NCBI RefSeq assembly: GCF_000214705.1
Contig: NC_015573.1
Coordinates: 1,015,001 to 1,079,000, forward strand
Direction of reading: 5' to 3'
DNA: 64,000 nucleotides
DNA from: Desulfofundulus kuznetsovii DSM 6115
Lineage (GTDB): Bacteria > Bacillota > Desulfotomaculia > Desulfotomaculales > Desulfovirgulaceae
A program made the position numbers and the translations under genes. The notes beneath the pieces were generated by a model that saw only the letters and a list, made by a program, of their open reading frames with translations, was not told the origin of the DNA and made no database searches. The number at the start of each line of letters is the position of its first letter. The stretch's first letter is position 1. Shown here piece by piece: positions 45,232 through 54,174 of this stretch.

Positions 45232-45801
45232 TTAAGCTGCCTGCCGTTTACGAGCGCGACGCGGCAAGCTTTGAAAAAGCATCTTCAAAAAAGATGACCA
45301 ACCCTGGCCGGTCATCCGGTATACCTTTAAGTACGCCTCCATTTTTCGGAACAATAGGTCCCGCGGTTTAAAAGGACCTTCCTTGCTTGGCTCCATAATC
45401 GTGGATGCGCACCGCCCGAACCAGGCAAAGCTAGCCTCTAAGAAGCCGTCTTTTTTCAGGTTCCTTCGGGTAGCTTTCCAGACGCGCAAAGCCCAACCCG
45501 GATCTACGTAGACGGGCTTAAGGGAGGACCACCCGTACCTGCTCAGCTCTTTCAGGCTCCTTTTCCAGGTTGTATAATAGCCCATGGGACAGGCCCAAAA
45601 TGGAGGGTGCCTGAAGGTGTACAGCGAATCCAGGTAGTCCGCGTACAGCTCCGCCGGTGATTTACTGGGGCACAATGGCCGTTTCTCCCGGTAATAGAAA
45701 GGGGAGGGGCGCTTCCCCTTTTCTGCGCAAATCTCCCACAGTCGTACAACTTTATCCTTATAAAACGCCTCAAGGATTGTCTGGACTTTAAAGTACTTCA
45801 C
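45232..45801 (-). CDS. Hypothetical basic protein, 189 aa
   Basis: Rich in aromatic and basic residues (FRHPPFWACPMGYYTTWKRSL; C-terminus LPRRARKRQAA). No motif is recognised. It starts ~40 bp after the RAMP-like gene ends and 27 bp before the TM gene begins, so all are probably one operon. ATG start; the sequence upstream (GGTAAGCCAGGTGAAGT) gives an AGGTGA site. A nucleic-acid-binding role is conceivable from the charge but not shown. Confidence 0.6.
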   Translation of the reverse strand: MKYFKVQTILEAFYKDKVVRLWEICAEKGKRPSPFYYREKRPLCPSKSPAELYADYLDSLYTFRHPPFWACPMGYYTTWKRSLKELSRYGWSSLKPVYVDPGWALRVWKATRRNLKKDGFLEASFAWFGRCASTIMEPSKEGPFKPRDLLFRKMEAYLKVYRMTGQGWSSFLKMLFQSLPRRARKRQAA

Positions 45802-45839
45802 CTGGCTTACCTGTCATTATTCACCCCCTAAATAATTCC

Positions 45840-46748
45840 CTAGATAATTAAGGATATTTCCCTTGCCGTTAACCTGGCAAGTTTTGGTCCCAAGAACAGA
45901 CCTCCTCCGGTACGTCTGCCAAGGCCTGAAAACATCAGGCATTCCTTCCAGGCGCGCTCTTCAGAAAGGTCAAAAAGACCAGTTTCCAGATGGAAAAGAC
46001 TAACTTCAACCATGCTACCCACCGCCAGGAAAGGAAGGCTCAAGGCCGTCCTCCGGAAGATCCTGTCCGGCCGGGGCCGAAAAAGGCAGCGCCCGGGCAA
46101 AGAAAAGCAGGCGGGTAGCTCGCTGAAATCGCCGCGGCAGAAAAGTCGGGAGAATTTTTTCTTCAGCCAGAACAGCTGTGCCGGGTCGGCTAACCGGTCA
46201 AAGGGGACCACGGCGAGCCCGCGCGCCCGCCTCCTGGAAAGCCTTTGAAAGGGCGGGGCGGATTTTTTCCCCGCCGCCAGAAGCCTTCCCGCCAGCTTTT
46301 TAAGGAGATCGACAGGCAGAGGCCTGTTCAAGCCCTGAAAAGCGGCGAAGTCCTCCACTTCCACCGGAAAAACCCACGCCTCCACCTCCACCTGCAGCCG
46401 CTCGTCGGGAGGGATAAAGGGCGGGTAAGGGTGGCGGGAGCGCAAGGAGGAAACCCTCTTCGGCTCTCGCGCCACCTCCAGGGCCCACTGCCCAACTGGA
46501 TCGGCAAGGCTTTTCCGGGAAGGATCGGATTGCAGCCAGGCAGCGTAGTCCTCCCGGTCAAAAGGGACGAATTCGATATCATACCAACCCCTTTTCTCCA
46601 GACGAGCAATTCTTTCTTCCCGGGCCAGGAGAAAGTCCTTGTAGTCGTCTAAGCTGCCGCCCCGGAGCGAAAGAAAGTCCTCCGGGCAAAAAAGGACGTA
46701 AACCATGCGTTCCTTGTCGCGGGCAAACCCCATTTGTTCCAGTTCCAT
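45840..46748 (-). CDS. Protein of 302 aa with RAMP/Cas6-like C-terminal glycine loop
   Basis: The N-terminal ~120 residues look alpha/beta (VYVLFCPEDFLSLRGG, then charged helix). The C-terminal part has beta segments (LPFLAVGSMVEVSLFHLETGLFDL) followed by a helix and FSGLGRRTGGGLFLG. This glycine-rich loop after a helix resembles the C-terminus of Cas6 and other RAMP proteins (GxGxxxxxGxG). No catalytic His is assigned. It is first in the minus-strand operon, with GAGGAGGGG upstream of ATG, divergent from a WYL regulator. Function is unknown; RAMP membership needs a profile search. Confidence 0.55.
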   Translation of the reverse strand: MELEQMGFARDKERMVYVLFCPEDFLSLRGGSLDDYKDFLLAREERIARLEKRGWYDIEFVPFDREDYAAWLQSDPSRKSLADPVGQWALEVAREPKRVSSLRSRHPYPPFIPPDERLQVEVEAWVFPVEVEDFAAFQGLNRPLPVDLLKKLAGRLLAAGKKSAPPFQRLSRRRARGLAVVPFDRLADPAQLFWLKKKFSRLFCRGDFSELPACFSLPGRCLFRPRPDRIFRRTALSLPFLAVGSMVEVSLFHLETGLFDLSEERAWKECLMFSGLGRRTGGGLFLGPKLARLTAREISLII

Positions 46749-46821
46749 CGCGCACCCCTCCTCTGCACAAATTAGACGCAGAACCCGCTCTTATACCGCC
46801 AAGGGAAATTTTTTTATTTGT

Positions 46822-46849
46822 ATAATAAAAGCTATATCTTAATTACCAA
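46822..46849 (-). promoter_or_regulatory. Predicted promoter of the minus-strand operon
   Basis: Read on the minus strand: TTGGTA (46849-46844), 16-base spacer, TATTAT (46827-46822). It lies ~75 bp upstream of the RAMP-like gene start and just downstream of an operator-like palindrome. Confidence 0.5.
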
Positions 46850-46857
46850 ACTCCCTG

Positions 46858-46871
46858 GACATTCATGTGTC
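46858..46871. promoter_or_regulatory. Operator-like palindrome 1 (GACA-N6-TGTC)
   Basis: GACATTCATGTGTC, immediately upstream of the -35 of the minus-strand promoter. Shares TGGACAT...TGTCT with the second copy. Confidence 0.5.
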
Positions 46872-46920
46872 TCTTTAACGTAAAACAGAAAATTTTTAAG
46901 AGTCCTAAACCTTTCAGATG

Positions 46921-46934
46921 GACATAAGTTTGTC
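46921..46934. promoter_or_regulatory. Operator-like palindrome 2 (GACA-N6-TGTC)
   Basis: GACATAAGTTTGTC, 63 bases (about six helical turns) from copy 1, in the gap between the divergent genes. Confidence 0.5.
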
Positions 46935-47080
46935 TTGGACCACCGATTAAATACTGACAAAGGAAGATTAGTTTTTTACGTGGAATGCAGGAGAAGGTGC
47001 CCTGGTAGGCAAAAAACTAACTCTAAATCAACTGTCCGGAAAATGAAGGGAGGAACTCCTGAAAAAAGAGGTGACCGATT

Positions 47081-48196
47081 ATGCCGTATAACCCCAAAAC
47101 CGGCGACCACCCCGAGGCGGTGGTCAAAATACTGCTCACCGTCATCGAAAAAACACCTTCGGGGGGCGCCACCCTCGATGATTTAAAGGCAGCATACAGG
47201 GAAGTAAAAGACCGGGAGCCCAGCAACAAAACTATTTCCCGGATCATCAAAAGGATAAACCTGCTCTTCGACCCCCTGGCCTACGGCGAGAAAAAAGAGG
47301 AGGGAGAGGAAGACGGACACGAAGAAAAAGCCGAGGCCCGTTCCCGGGCAATTTCTGTGCGCAAGAAAAACGGCCGGGTGACCTACATATTCACGGAAAA
47401 CCTGGAAAAGGGCAAAAGCCCCCTGGATCCCGGCCTGGCTTTTCTGATGGCCCTGTGCCTTTACTCCCAGCAGCGCATCATGTTCTCAGAGCAGTTTGAG
47501 GTAATGATGAAAATAATTTTTGAGGACATTTTGAGGAAGGTGGTCAACTGGTACCGGCTGCGGCACGAAATCGAAAGGTACGTCTTCGTCTCCGGATACG
47601 CCCCGGCCAAGCCCGCAGAAAACCTTCGGCACATAGAGGACATCCTGTCGGCATTGCGCAGGAAAAAAAGGGTGAAGATAACGTATTGCCGCGCCTACGA
47701 CGGGGAGGTTACCAGGCGGGAGGTAGAGCCGTACGGGCTGCTCTGCCGGCACAACGTCTGGTACCTGGCGGGCAAGTGCTTTGAAAAAAACGAACAGCGG
47801 GTTTTTCGTCTGGACCACATCAGACGTCTGGAGATAGTAGAGAACAGCGTAGCCTCCGTTCCCTCCGATTTTTCCTTGAAAGAAGCTTACGGCCAAGCGT
47901 GGGGTGTATGGACAGAGTGCCAACCTGGAAAACCGGAAACAGTGAGGCTGAGAGTGGGGAAGGGCCTGGCGGAAAAATTCAGGGTTACCCGCTACCACGA
48001 AAGCCAGGTGAACAAAGAGCTGCCCGGGGGCGAATTAGAGGTCACCTTCACGGTCACTGGAGCGGAAGAAATGGTTCCGTGGCTCATGACATGGGGGCCT
48101 ACGTTGGAGGTTGTCGAGCCGCATTGGTTAAGGGAAGCTTTTGTGGCTAATTTAGTTGAAACGCTGAAAAATTATATTGATTATAAAACGGGATAA
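47081..48196 (+). CDS. WYL-domain transcriptional regulator
   Basis: The protein (371 aa) has an N-terminal winged helix (AVVKILLTVIEKTPSGGATLDDL), a middle helical segment, a WYL domain (KRVKITYCRAYDGEVTRREVEPYGLLCRHNVWYLAG, ~195-260) and a C-terminal WCX region. WYL regulators often control CRISPR-Cas, BREX and other defence loci and sense nucleotides or nucleic acids. Divergent from the operon at 46748; AGAGGTGACCG precedes ATG. Confidence 0.9.
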   Translation: MPYNPKTGDHPEAVVKILLTVIEKTPSGGATLDDLKAAYREVKDREPSNKTISRIIKRINLLFDPLAYGEKKEEGEEDGHEEKAEARSRAISVRKKNGRVTYIFTENLEKGKSPLDPGLAFLMALCLYSQQRIMFSEQFEVMMKIIFEDILRKVVNWYRLRHEIERYVFVSGYAPAKPAENLRHIEDILSALRRKKRVKITYCRAYDGEVTRREVEPYGLLCRHNVWYLAGKCFEKNEQRVFRLDHIRRLEIVENSVASVPSDFSLKEAYGQAWGVWTECQPGKPETVRLRVGKGLAEKFRVTRYHESQVNKELPGGELEVTFTVTGAEEMVPWLMTWGPTLEVVEPHWLREAFVANLVETLKNYIDYKTG

Positions 48197-48338
48197 GGCA
48201 CGCTTCGTGATGCATATTATCATTCGGGATAAGTAAGCCTGCATTTCTCATAGAATATCCGAAGTTGTCAGTAATATGCCCACGGCCCTGGCAAGAAAAG
48301 CATGCTTTCCCGGTAAATCATTCGGGAGGTCATAATCA

Positions 48339-48527
48339 CTAAGCCAGCAAGGCAGCTACTACTCCTCCTGCCAGGAAAATGCCGTCGAACATCCCTGCTC
48401 CCCTTATGCTCAGAGCGTGTGCACCCAGTTTCCTGAGTCGGTGCAGGTTCAACAAATCTAATTCCCCTATTTGCGGCAGGATTTTGATCCCCCAGAAAAG
48501 AAAAAGTACCCAAGAAAAGATTACTCA
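48339..48527 (-). pseudogene. C-terminal remnant of a DUF1614-like membrane protein
   Basis: A minus-strand frame without start codon reads ...[25 protein letters not shown] and stops. The GAGxFDGIFLxG block is typical of the C-terminal end of DUF1614 membrane proteins. Only ~60 residues remain. Confidence 0.4.
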
Positions 48528-48541
48528 AAGGAAACAGGAGA

Positions 48542-48746
48542 ATGTTAATCAGAGATCGATTTAAAGAAGACTGTGCCGTTATCGAATTTGGTCAGAAGAC
48601 CTTCAATATCCCCAAAATCCTGATCCCCTCCCCAAAGCCTGGGAAGGGGACGTTGTCAATATACACATATAACCCTGGACAGAGAAGCCATCGTTGCGAG
48701 GGCTGGAGCTATCAAGCGGCTGGCCAACGAACTTTTCGAGGGCTAG
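48542..48746 (+). pseudogene. DUF3006-like gene broken by frameshifts
   Basis: Reading across three frames gives MLIRDRFKEDCAVIEFG..., PKAWEGDVVNIHI, then TLDREAIVARAGAIKRLANELFEG. This is the DUF3006 layout (short beta domain ending in a D-R-E-A helix). Two frameshifts, near 48635 and 48675, interrupt it. It directly precedes the exported protein gene. Confidence 0.6.
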
Positions 48747-48758
48747 GTGGTGGCCGGG

Positions 48759-50108
48759 ATGAAGCGAAGTGTTGTTCTCGCCTTGATTTTGATGTTACTC
48801 ATTTTTATTTCTACCGCCTGGGCCGGTGAGGAAAATAACGCAGTTTTCACTATAGGGAAAAGCTTTTATTTACTGAACGGCAAAACCGTTGCTATGGATG
48901 TGGCACCGTACATTAAAGAAGGGAGAACATTCCTGCCCCTGCGGTTTGCGGCAAACGCGGTGGGTGTAACTGATGAAAACATTATCTGGGATCCCGACTC
49001 GAAAAAGGTTACCATCATCAAAGGTGACCGTGTTGTTCAGCTTACCGTTGGCAGTAGGGTGCTCATGCTCAACGGCGCAGTTGTTATGATGGATGTTGCT
49101 CCGGAAGAAGTCACGGGCCGGGTTATGTTACCGCTTCGTTGGCTGGCCTCTTCGTTAGGCGTGAGTATAAAGTGGGATCCTGTGTCTCAATCCGTTGTGG
49201 TCGGTACTTTCGATGGAACAGGTGAAAAGAGGCCGCTTCCAGCTGACAACGAACAGGAAAGGAAGCTCGAGGAGCATGCCGCTGGTTATAAGGCGATTGC
49301 AAAGGAGTATAAGTGGCGTGATATGGAAGGCAATGAGTGGACGTGGCGAGTACCCATTCCCGAAGAGATGTACCAGTATTACAGGAGTCAACCCAGGATT
49401 CATGAACGTGTTTTAGAAGAATACTTGGAACAGGTCAACAATCTAAAACGGCAAACAGAGGAACTTCAACGATATATGGACTATTGGTACCAACAGTGCA
49501 GGATTTTGCCGGAGGACTCTTATTATGAAGCTTGGCAAAAGTATCAGATGTACATGGCTGCATATAATAAAGTTCAACGCGAGCTTATCCAAATATTAAC
49601 AGAATATCAAAAGCTACAGTTATTATATAAAGAGGCTGAGTATCGGCAGATGCTTAACGGTTACGTGCCTTATGTGACGGAAGAGGAAAACTACGAATTG
49701 GTAAAAATTCTTGCCGGAATGCTTGCCGAAAAAGCGCCTCAGAACCCCAAGGAAAGAATAGAATTCGCTGCAGCTTTCGTCCAGGGAGCAATACCCTACG
49801 TAAGCGAAAAAGGGGAATACCCAAAGTATCCGGTTGAGACGTTGGTAGAGGGCGGCGACTGCGAAGACAAATCTATTTTGCTTGCCGCGGTTCTCAGGGC
49901 GATGGGTTACAGGACGGCACTCCTGGTTTTTGAAGGAGATCCGGGCCACATGGCAATAGGGGTAGAATGCCCGGATTGTTGGGGTAGCTATTACTTGAAG
50001 GATGGGGTTAAGTACTTTTACCTTGAAACCACTTATCCTGGTTGGTCAGTTGGTGAGATTCCGCCGGAAAATAAAGGTAAAAGTGCGCTGGTTTACGTTA
50101 TTTCGTAA
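48759..50108 (+). CDS. Exported protein: two copper-amine-oxidase-like stalk domains plus transglutaminase-like domain
   Basis: The 449-aa protein has a signal peptide (KRSVVLALILMLLIFISTAWA). Two copies of the stalk domain follow (LNGKTVAMDVAPYIKEGRTFLPLRF and LNGAVVMMDVAPEEVTGRVMLPLRW), then a coiled segment (~190-300), then a transglutaminase-like region with Cys in GGDCEDKSILLAAVLRAMGY and His in GDPGHMAIGV. It probably acts at the cell envelope on peptide bonds or crosslinks. ATG 48759 is preferred (AGGTGG eight bases upstream). Confidence 0.87.
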   Translation: MKRSVVLALILMLLIFISTAWAGEENNAVFTIGKSFYLLNGKTVAMDVAPYIKEGRTFLPLRFAANAVGVTDENIIWDPDSKKVTIIKGDRVVQLTVGSRVLMLNGAVVMMDVAPEEVTGRVMLPLRWLASSLGVSIKWDPVSQSVVVGTFDGTGEKRPLPADNEQERKLEEHAAGYKAIAKEYKWRDMEGNEWTWRVPIPEEMYQYYRSQPRIHERVLEEYLEQVNNLKRQTEELQRYMDYWYQQCRILPEDSYYEAWQKYQMYMAAYNKVQRELIQILTEYQKLQLLYKEAEYRQMLNGYVPYVTEEENYELVKILAGMLAEKAPQNPKERIEFAAAFVQGAIPYVSEKGEYPKYPVETLVEGGDCEDKSILLAAVLRAMGYRTALLVFEGDPGHMAIGVECPDCWGSYYLKDGVKYFYLETTYPGWSVGEIPPENKGKSALVYVIS

Positions 50109-50500
50109 AATTAGATGAATGGGGATGGTGGGTTCACGTTAAGCTCAACCTGGTTATCTGAGAGGAAAATTCCCCGTCCTGTTGCCGCATCTGCCGGTAG
50201 ACAGCTGCGGTGTGACCCGAGCACGTCATGATCGGCACGTTTAGCCAGTGTTCTGGTCTTTTCCGGTTTGCCCTGCATGCCCTCAGGAAGAACCTCCGGG
50301 AAGCGCTCGATGGCCAGATGAGGTATCCTGCGTCCGTGGGATTTGCACGTTTACGGGCGAATTGCGGGATTGCCGGGGTTCCAACCGGCTCTTTGTAAAA
50401 CTCAAGTTTGAAACATTAGCGCCCCATACATTTCCAATGAAGCTGGGAACCCAGTAAAATAACCCAGTAAAATCGAGGGTCGGAATACATAAAAATTGCA
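50109..50500. other. Gene-free stretch before IS1634
   Basis: No ORF with a ribosome site and normal composition was found on either strand. A short direct duplication AACCCAGTAAAAT(A/C)-type occurs at ~50449-50473. Nothing else is seen. Confidence 0.6.
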
Positions 50501-52259
50501 AAAGTGTAGTGCCACGTCTGTAAATATTTAGTTTTTCTAACCTGCCTTAACATGGTATAATATCTATGCCATGTATGCCAGAACAAAAACTTTCACCAAC
50601 AAGGACGGCTCAAAAAGAACCTATGTCCAGATAGTCGAAGCCGTCAGGGAGCACGGCAAAGTGCGCCAGAAAGTGGTGGCCAACCTGGGCCGCATCGACG
50701 AACTTCAGAAAGGCAGCCTTGACTGGCTCATTGCCAGCCTGGCCAAATTCTCAAAAACGAAATGGATACAGGCCGAAGCTGATAAACTGATGGTTCACAG
50801 TGCCAAGGAATGGGGGTTGGATTTAATTTTCCGGCATCTGTGGGAACAACTTGGCCTGGACTTTATCCTGAAACGCCATTTCTCCCAGGCATACACCTGC
50901 AGCCAACTGGCTGAGGCCGTCTACGCCATGGTGCTGAACCGGATCAGCGACCCGCTTTCCAAACGGGGTGTTAATGAATGGCTCAAAGAAGTTTACCGGC
51001 CGTCCTTTGACCAGCTGGAACTGCACCATCTTTACCGTGCCCTTGATTTTCTGGCCGAATATAAAGAGAGGATAGAACTGGACCTTTTTGACAGCACCAG
51101 AAACCTGTTCGACCTGGAAGTGGACATGATTTTCTGGGATACCACATCCACATATTTTGAAGGCAGAGGGCCGGAGGAATTGGGTCGTTACGGCCACTCC
51201 AAAGATCATCGACCGGACAGAATCCAGGTAATGGTCGGCGTGGTAATGACCCGTGCCGGCATACCTATAGCCCATGAGGTTTTTCCCGGCAATACAGCTG
51301 ATGTCAACACATTCAGTCAAATCATTGCCGGCGTCCGCGAACGGTTTCAACTGACCCGGGTCGTCTTTGTAGGCGACCGGGGCATGGTCAGCCAGGATAT
51401 TCTGGAACATTTGGACAAAAATCACATCGAATATATTGTGGGTATGCGCATGCGTAAAGTCAAAGACGTGGGCGAAGTACTCAAAACAGGCGGCAGGTAC
51501 CGGACCGTCAAAGGAAACCTGAAAGTAAAAGAAGTCTGGTACGATGCTGACCGGTACATCGTTTGCCACAATCCCGTCCAGGCCGAACACGACAAAAAGG
51601 CCCGGGAGGAAATGTGCCGGAAGCTGGAAGAACAGCTTAAAAACGGCGGAATCAAATCGCTGGTGGGCAACCGTGGTTACCGCCGGTATCTATTGCTTAA
51701 CAAAGACGCCGTGGTGGGTATAGATCAGGAAGCCCTGAGAGAAGAAGCCCGGTATGATGGCAAGTACGTCCTGCGTACCAACTCTCAACTCAGTACTGAA
51801 GAAATGGCCCTGGCCTATAAAGACCTCTGGCGTGTAGAGCGGGCCTTCCGGGAAATGAAATCCAGTCTGGACCTGCGCCCGGTCTACCACTGGAAAGACA
51901 GCCGTGTCCGGGGACACATCATGGTCTGTTTCCTGGCCCTGGTCCTGGAATCGGCTTTACAGAGAAAACTGGCAGAAAAAGAAGTTGAACTGGAGTACGT
52001 TTACCTGCTCAGGGACCTGCAACAGTTAAAAGCAGTGGAACTCAGTATTGGAGAAGACAAGTACCTATGCCGCACGGAACTGGTGGGCAACGCATATGAA
52101 GCATTCAGAGCACTGGGAATCCGGCCACCCCTAAAGGTAGCTGAAATCAAAAACGACGGTGACGGCACCTGCAAACAAAGTGCTCGGACTTCCGATGATT
52201 ACCACACACCCTCATTATTGTAAAATGAAGGAAAGTGTAGTGGTACGTCTTTAATTATT
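50501..52259 (+). mobile_element. IS1634-type element
   Basis: One 550-aa transposase gene flanked by similar 28-base sequences, AAAGTGTAGTG..ACGTCT.TAA, at 50501-50528 and 52232-52259, in direct orientation. Inverted termini were not recognised, so true borders are uncertain. Confidence 0.75.
50571..52223 (+). CDS. IS1634-family transposase (IS4 superfamily)
   Basis: The protein (550 aa) starts YARTKTFTNKDGSKRTYVQIVEA and LGRIDELQ, usual for this family. DDE residues are seen in WDTTSTYF, VGDRGMVS and the C-terminal ERAFREMKSSLDLRPVYHW (E-R-x-FRxMK: the YREK-like motif). Intact frame. ATG is followed directly by the reading frame; promoter-like TATAATATC lies at 50557-50566. Confidence 0.93.
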   Translation: MYARTKTFTNKDGSKRTYVQIVEAVREHGKVRQKVVANLGRIDELQKGSLDWLIASLAKFSKTKWIQAEADKLMVHSAKEWGLDLIFRHLWEQLGLDFILKRHFSQAYTCSQLAEAVYAMVLNRISDPLSKRGVNEWLKEVYRPSFDQLELHHLYRALDFLAEYKERIELDLFDSTRNLFDLEVDMIFWDTTSTYFEGRGPEELGRYGHSKDHRPDRIQVMVGVVMTRAGIPIAHEVFPGNTADVNTFSQIIAGVRERFQLTRVVFVGDRGMVSQDILEHLDKNHIEYIVGMRMRKVKDVGEVLKTGGRYRTVKGNLKVKEVWYDADRYIVCHNPVQAEHDKKAREEMCRKLEEQLKNGGIKSLVGNRGYRRYLLLNKDAVVGIDQEALREEARYDGKYVLRTNSQLSTEEMALAYKDLWRVERAFREMKSSLDLRPVYHWKDSRVRGHIMVCFLALVLESALQRKLAEKEVELEYVYLLRDLQQLKAVELSIGEDKYLCRTELVGNAYEAFRALGIRPPLKVAEIKNDGDGTCKQSARTSDDYHTPSLL

Positions 52260-52355
52260 GCCCCGGAGCCCTTGATTTCCGGGAGGCCTTGATTTAAAAG
52301 TGTCAAACTTCGATATTGGTCAAAGTGGTTTATTCTGATTCTTAAAAGAGTTTGG

Positions 52356-52511
52356 ATGATATTTGGCGTTCTTGCTTTTCTATGGGTGGTTGTGATTTTT
52401 ATTCATAAGCGACTTAAACATCTACAGGCATTGGATAGTAGCCCTGGAATTGTCATAGCACGTATTCCACAGGTAGAGAACTTCGGCAGTGGCCTTATAT
52501 CTCTCCTTTGA
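52356..52511 (+). CDS. Possible small membrane peptide, 51 aa
   Basis: The frame reads FGVLAFLWVVVIFIHKRLKHLQAL, one hydrophobic helix and a basic segment, then 25 polar residues. No clear ribosome site. From 52512 to 52915 no credible gene is seen; one long frame there has no ribosome site and an abnormal composition. Confidence 0.3.
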   Translation: MIFGVLAFLWVVVIFIHKRLKHLQALDSSPGIVIARIPQVENFGSGLISLL

Positions 52512-52915
52512 AGGGGCCACCTCCGGTCTGGAGAGGCCTCTCCTGTTCCTTTGCCAGCCTTGAATATGTGCCGCCCTTAATCACCACGACCGTTTATACC
52601 GCTGCATGCTCTCGTTTCTACACGACAGATGGTAGGCTTCCCCATATTGAGGCAGAATCGCTGACGGTGACTGTCTTTTCGGGGCCACCTCGGGTTCGCT
52701 TAGGCCTGCGGTCCGCATTCTGTCTTGACCAAAAGGCCTTTTCGGGTAGCCTGAGCCTCAGGTCGCCCTAAAAAGCCTACTAGACCACTTCACGGCGAAC
52801 GAGAAATTATCGTGGAAGGTACTTTATAACCTGCTGGCTGACAAAAGCTTACGGCGCTCTGGCTTAGACATTAAGAAAAACCTGACCGCAAAATATTGAA
52901 ATAGGAGTGAACCAA

Positions 52916-53779
52916 TTGGCAATATCGATCAAGGTAGCAGATGAGGTATGGATTGGTTGTGCTCTGCTCCATTACGAAAATCCGCACTGTGAAGATTTTG
53001 CAACCGAAGAAATTGTGGGTAGGGTAGCCCGGGAAAATATTTTTGGGACCTTACGTCCTGGCGTAAGGGTGCATGTTAATCAACACTGTGTGGCCAACAG
53101 GCCAGCAAATCCTGGTAATTACCGAATGCTTTACGAGACCCGACTAGGTTACAGGAGACTGTGGCGCCTGGGGGATGACTTTCACCCCTCCAGGGAATAT
53201 GGCAAGATCTGTCCAGAAGCTTCGGATATTCCCGTCAAGTACCATTTTTTGCTTGAATGGTACCGGAAGTGGGCTACGGACACGGGATCAAGTTCTATAT
53301 CCAGGGGTGTTTGCCTCCGAGAAAATATAATGACGTTGTCGCGCCACCGGGCTGCACCAGTGGAAGATGAAAGTGGCGTTACTGAGGCTTGTGCTTCCGA
53401 ACTTTCAACAGTTAGCGAAGCTCGAGAATTTGAAGTTCATGCTCGCAGGAGGATGAGCGAATTCTTCGGGGTCGAGTTGAACCCAGGAACGTATTCGAAT
53501 ATACCAAAGAAGTTCGATATGGTGTCGCCAGATAGAAGTATCATTGGCGACGCAAAATATTACACCCTTGTACGCGGTACCCAGATACCACCAGCTAAAT
53601 TTTCTATTATCTCTGAGCATGTATGGCTATTAGAAAAGACAGATAGTAAGATCAAGTTCCTTGTTTTTGGCAATGACAGACGCGTACCTGAGGAATGGTT
53701 GGCGAGATACGGTCACCTGGTGACGAACGTCCAATTTTTCTTTCTAGACCCGCAGAATGGGGTGTTGAAGCTGAAGTAG
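52916..53779 (+). CDS. Predicted PD-(D/E)XK-like nuclease with N-terminal wHTH-like domain
   Basis: The N-terminal ~115 residues (W-ALLHYENPHCEDFATEEIVGRV, HCVANRPANPGNYRMLYETR, GDDFHPSREYGKICPE) look like a winged domain found beside restriction-type nucleases. The C-terminal part has EFEVHARRRMSEFFGVELN, then KKFDMVSPD and IIGDAKYY: a D...DxK triad. Probably a defence or repair nuclease. TTG 52916 lies eight bases after AGGAG; GTG 52907 is adjacent to the site and less likely. Confidence 0.6.
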   Translation: MAISIKVADEVWIGCALLHYENPHCEDFATEEIVGRVARENIFGTLRPGVRVHVNQHCVANRPANPGNYRMLYETRLGYRRLWRLGDDFHPSREYGKICPEASDIPVKYHFLLEWYRKWATDTGSSSISRGVCLRENIMTLSRHRAAPVEDESGVTEACASELSTVSEAREFEVHARRRMSEFFGVELNPGTYSNIPKKFDMVSPDRSIIGDAKYYTLVRGTQIPPAKFSIISEHVWLLEKTDSKIKFLVFGNDRRVPEEWLARYGHLVTNVQFFFLDPQNGVLKLK

Positions 53780-53850
53780 TCTTGCAATCAAGGCGTGGCC
53801 AGCATGTCCTGTAACTGGGTTTACTCGGATGGTCGGGGATTGCAACATAT

Positions 53851-54168
53851 TTGAGTAACCGCCCTTTAGCACACAAGTCTATCGGTTTACAGGTCATAGA
53901 TGAGGGCGTTACGATCGCGGACGAACTGATCACGGTGACTGACGGCCAAAGTACAAGCGGGAGCGGCGGTGTCATTCACGGGATTGACCCTCAGGCTGAG
54001 CCTGAGGGGACCGAAGGCAGGCGAATGCCCGCGAGGGTGATGCGGCAGAACAGCGAGATAAAAGAGGTGCTCAGGGTCCGGATCAGGGAGAAAAGCGTTG
54101 ACCGTTCGTATTATCTGACCGGCATATTCTCTTATTTGTTGGCCGAAAAAAGAAAACCGGCAGCGTGA
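53851..54168 (+). CDS. Hypothetical fragment, 105 aa
   Basis: TTG start. Contains HGIDPQAEPEGTEGRRMPARVMRQNSEIKEVLRVRIREKSVDRSYYLTGIF cut by no stop. The composition looks protein-like but I do not recognise a family. It lacks a clear ribosome site and is likely the C-terminus of a larger lost gene. Confidence 0.35.
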   Translation: MSNRPLAHKSIGLQVIDEGVTIADELITVTDGQSTSGSGGVIHGIDPQAEPEGTEGRRMPARVMRQNSEIKEVLRVRIREKSVDRSYYLTGIFSYLLAEKRKPAA

Positions 54169-54174
54169 AACGGA

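Noticed and set aside
45840-46748. Calling the 302-aa protein Cas6 outright
   Set aside because: Only the C-terminal glycine loop and strand pattern match by eye; no catalytic His or N-terminal RAMP signature could be assigned.
52508-52771. Plus-strand ORF of 87 aa
   Set aside because: No ribosome site, unusual composition and no recognisable motif.
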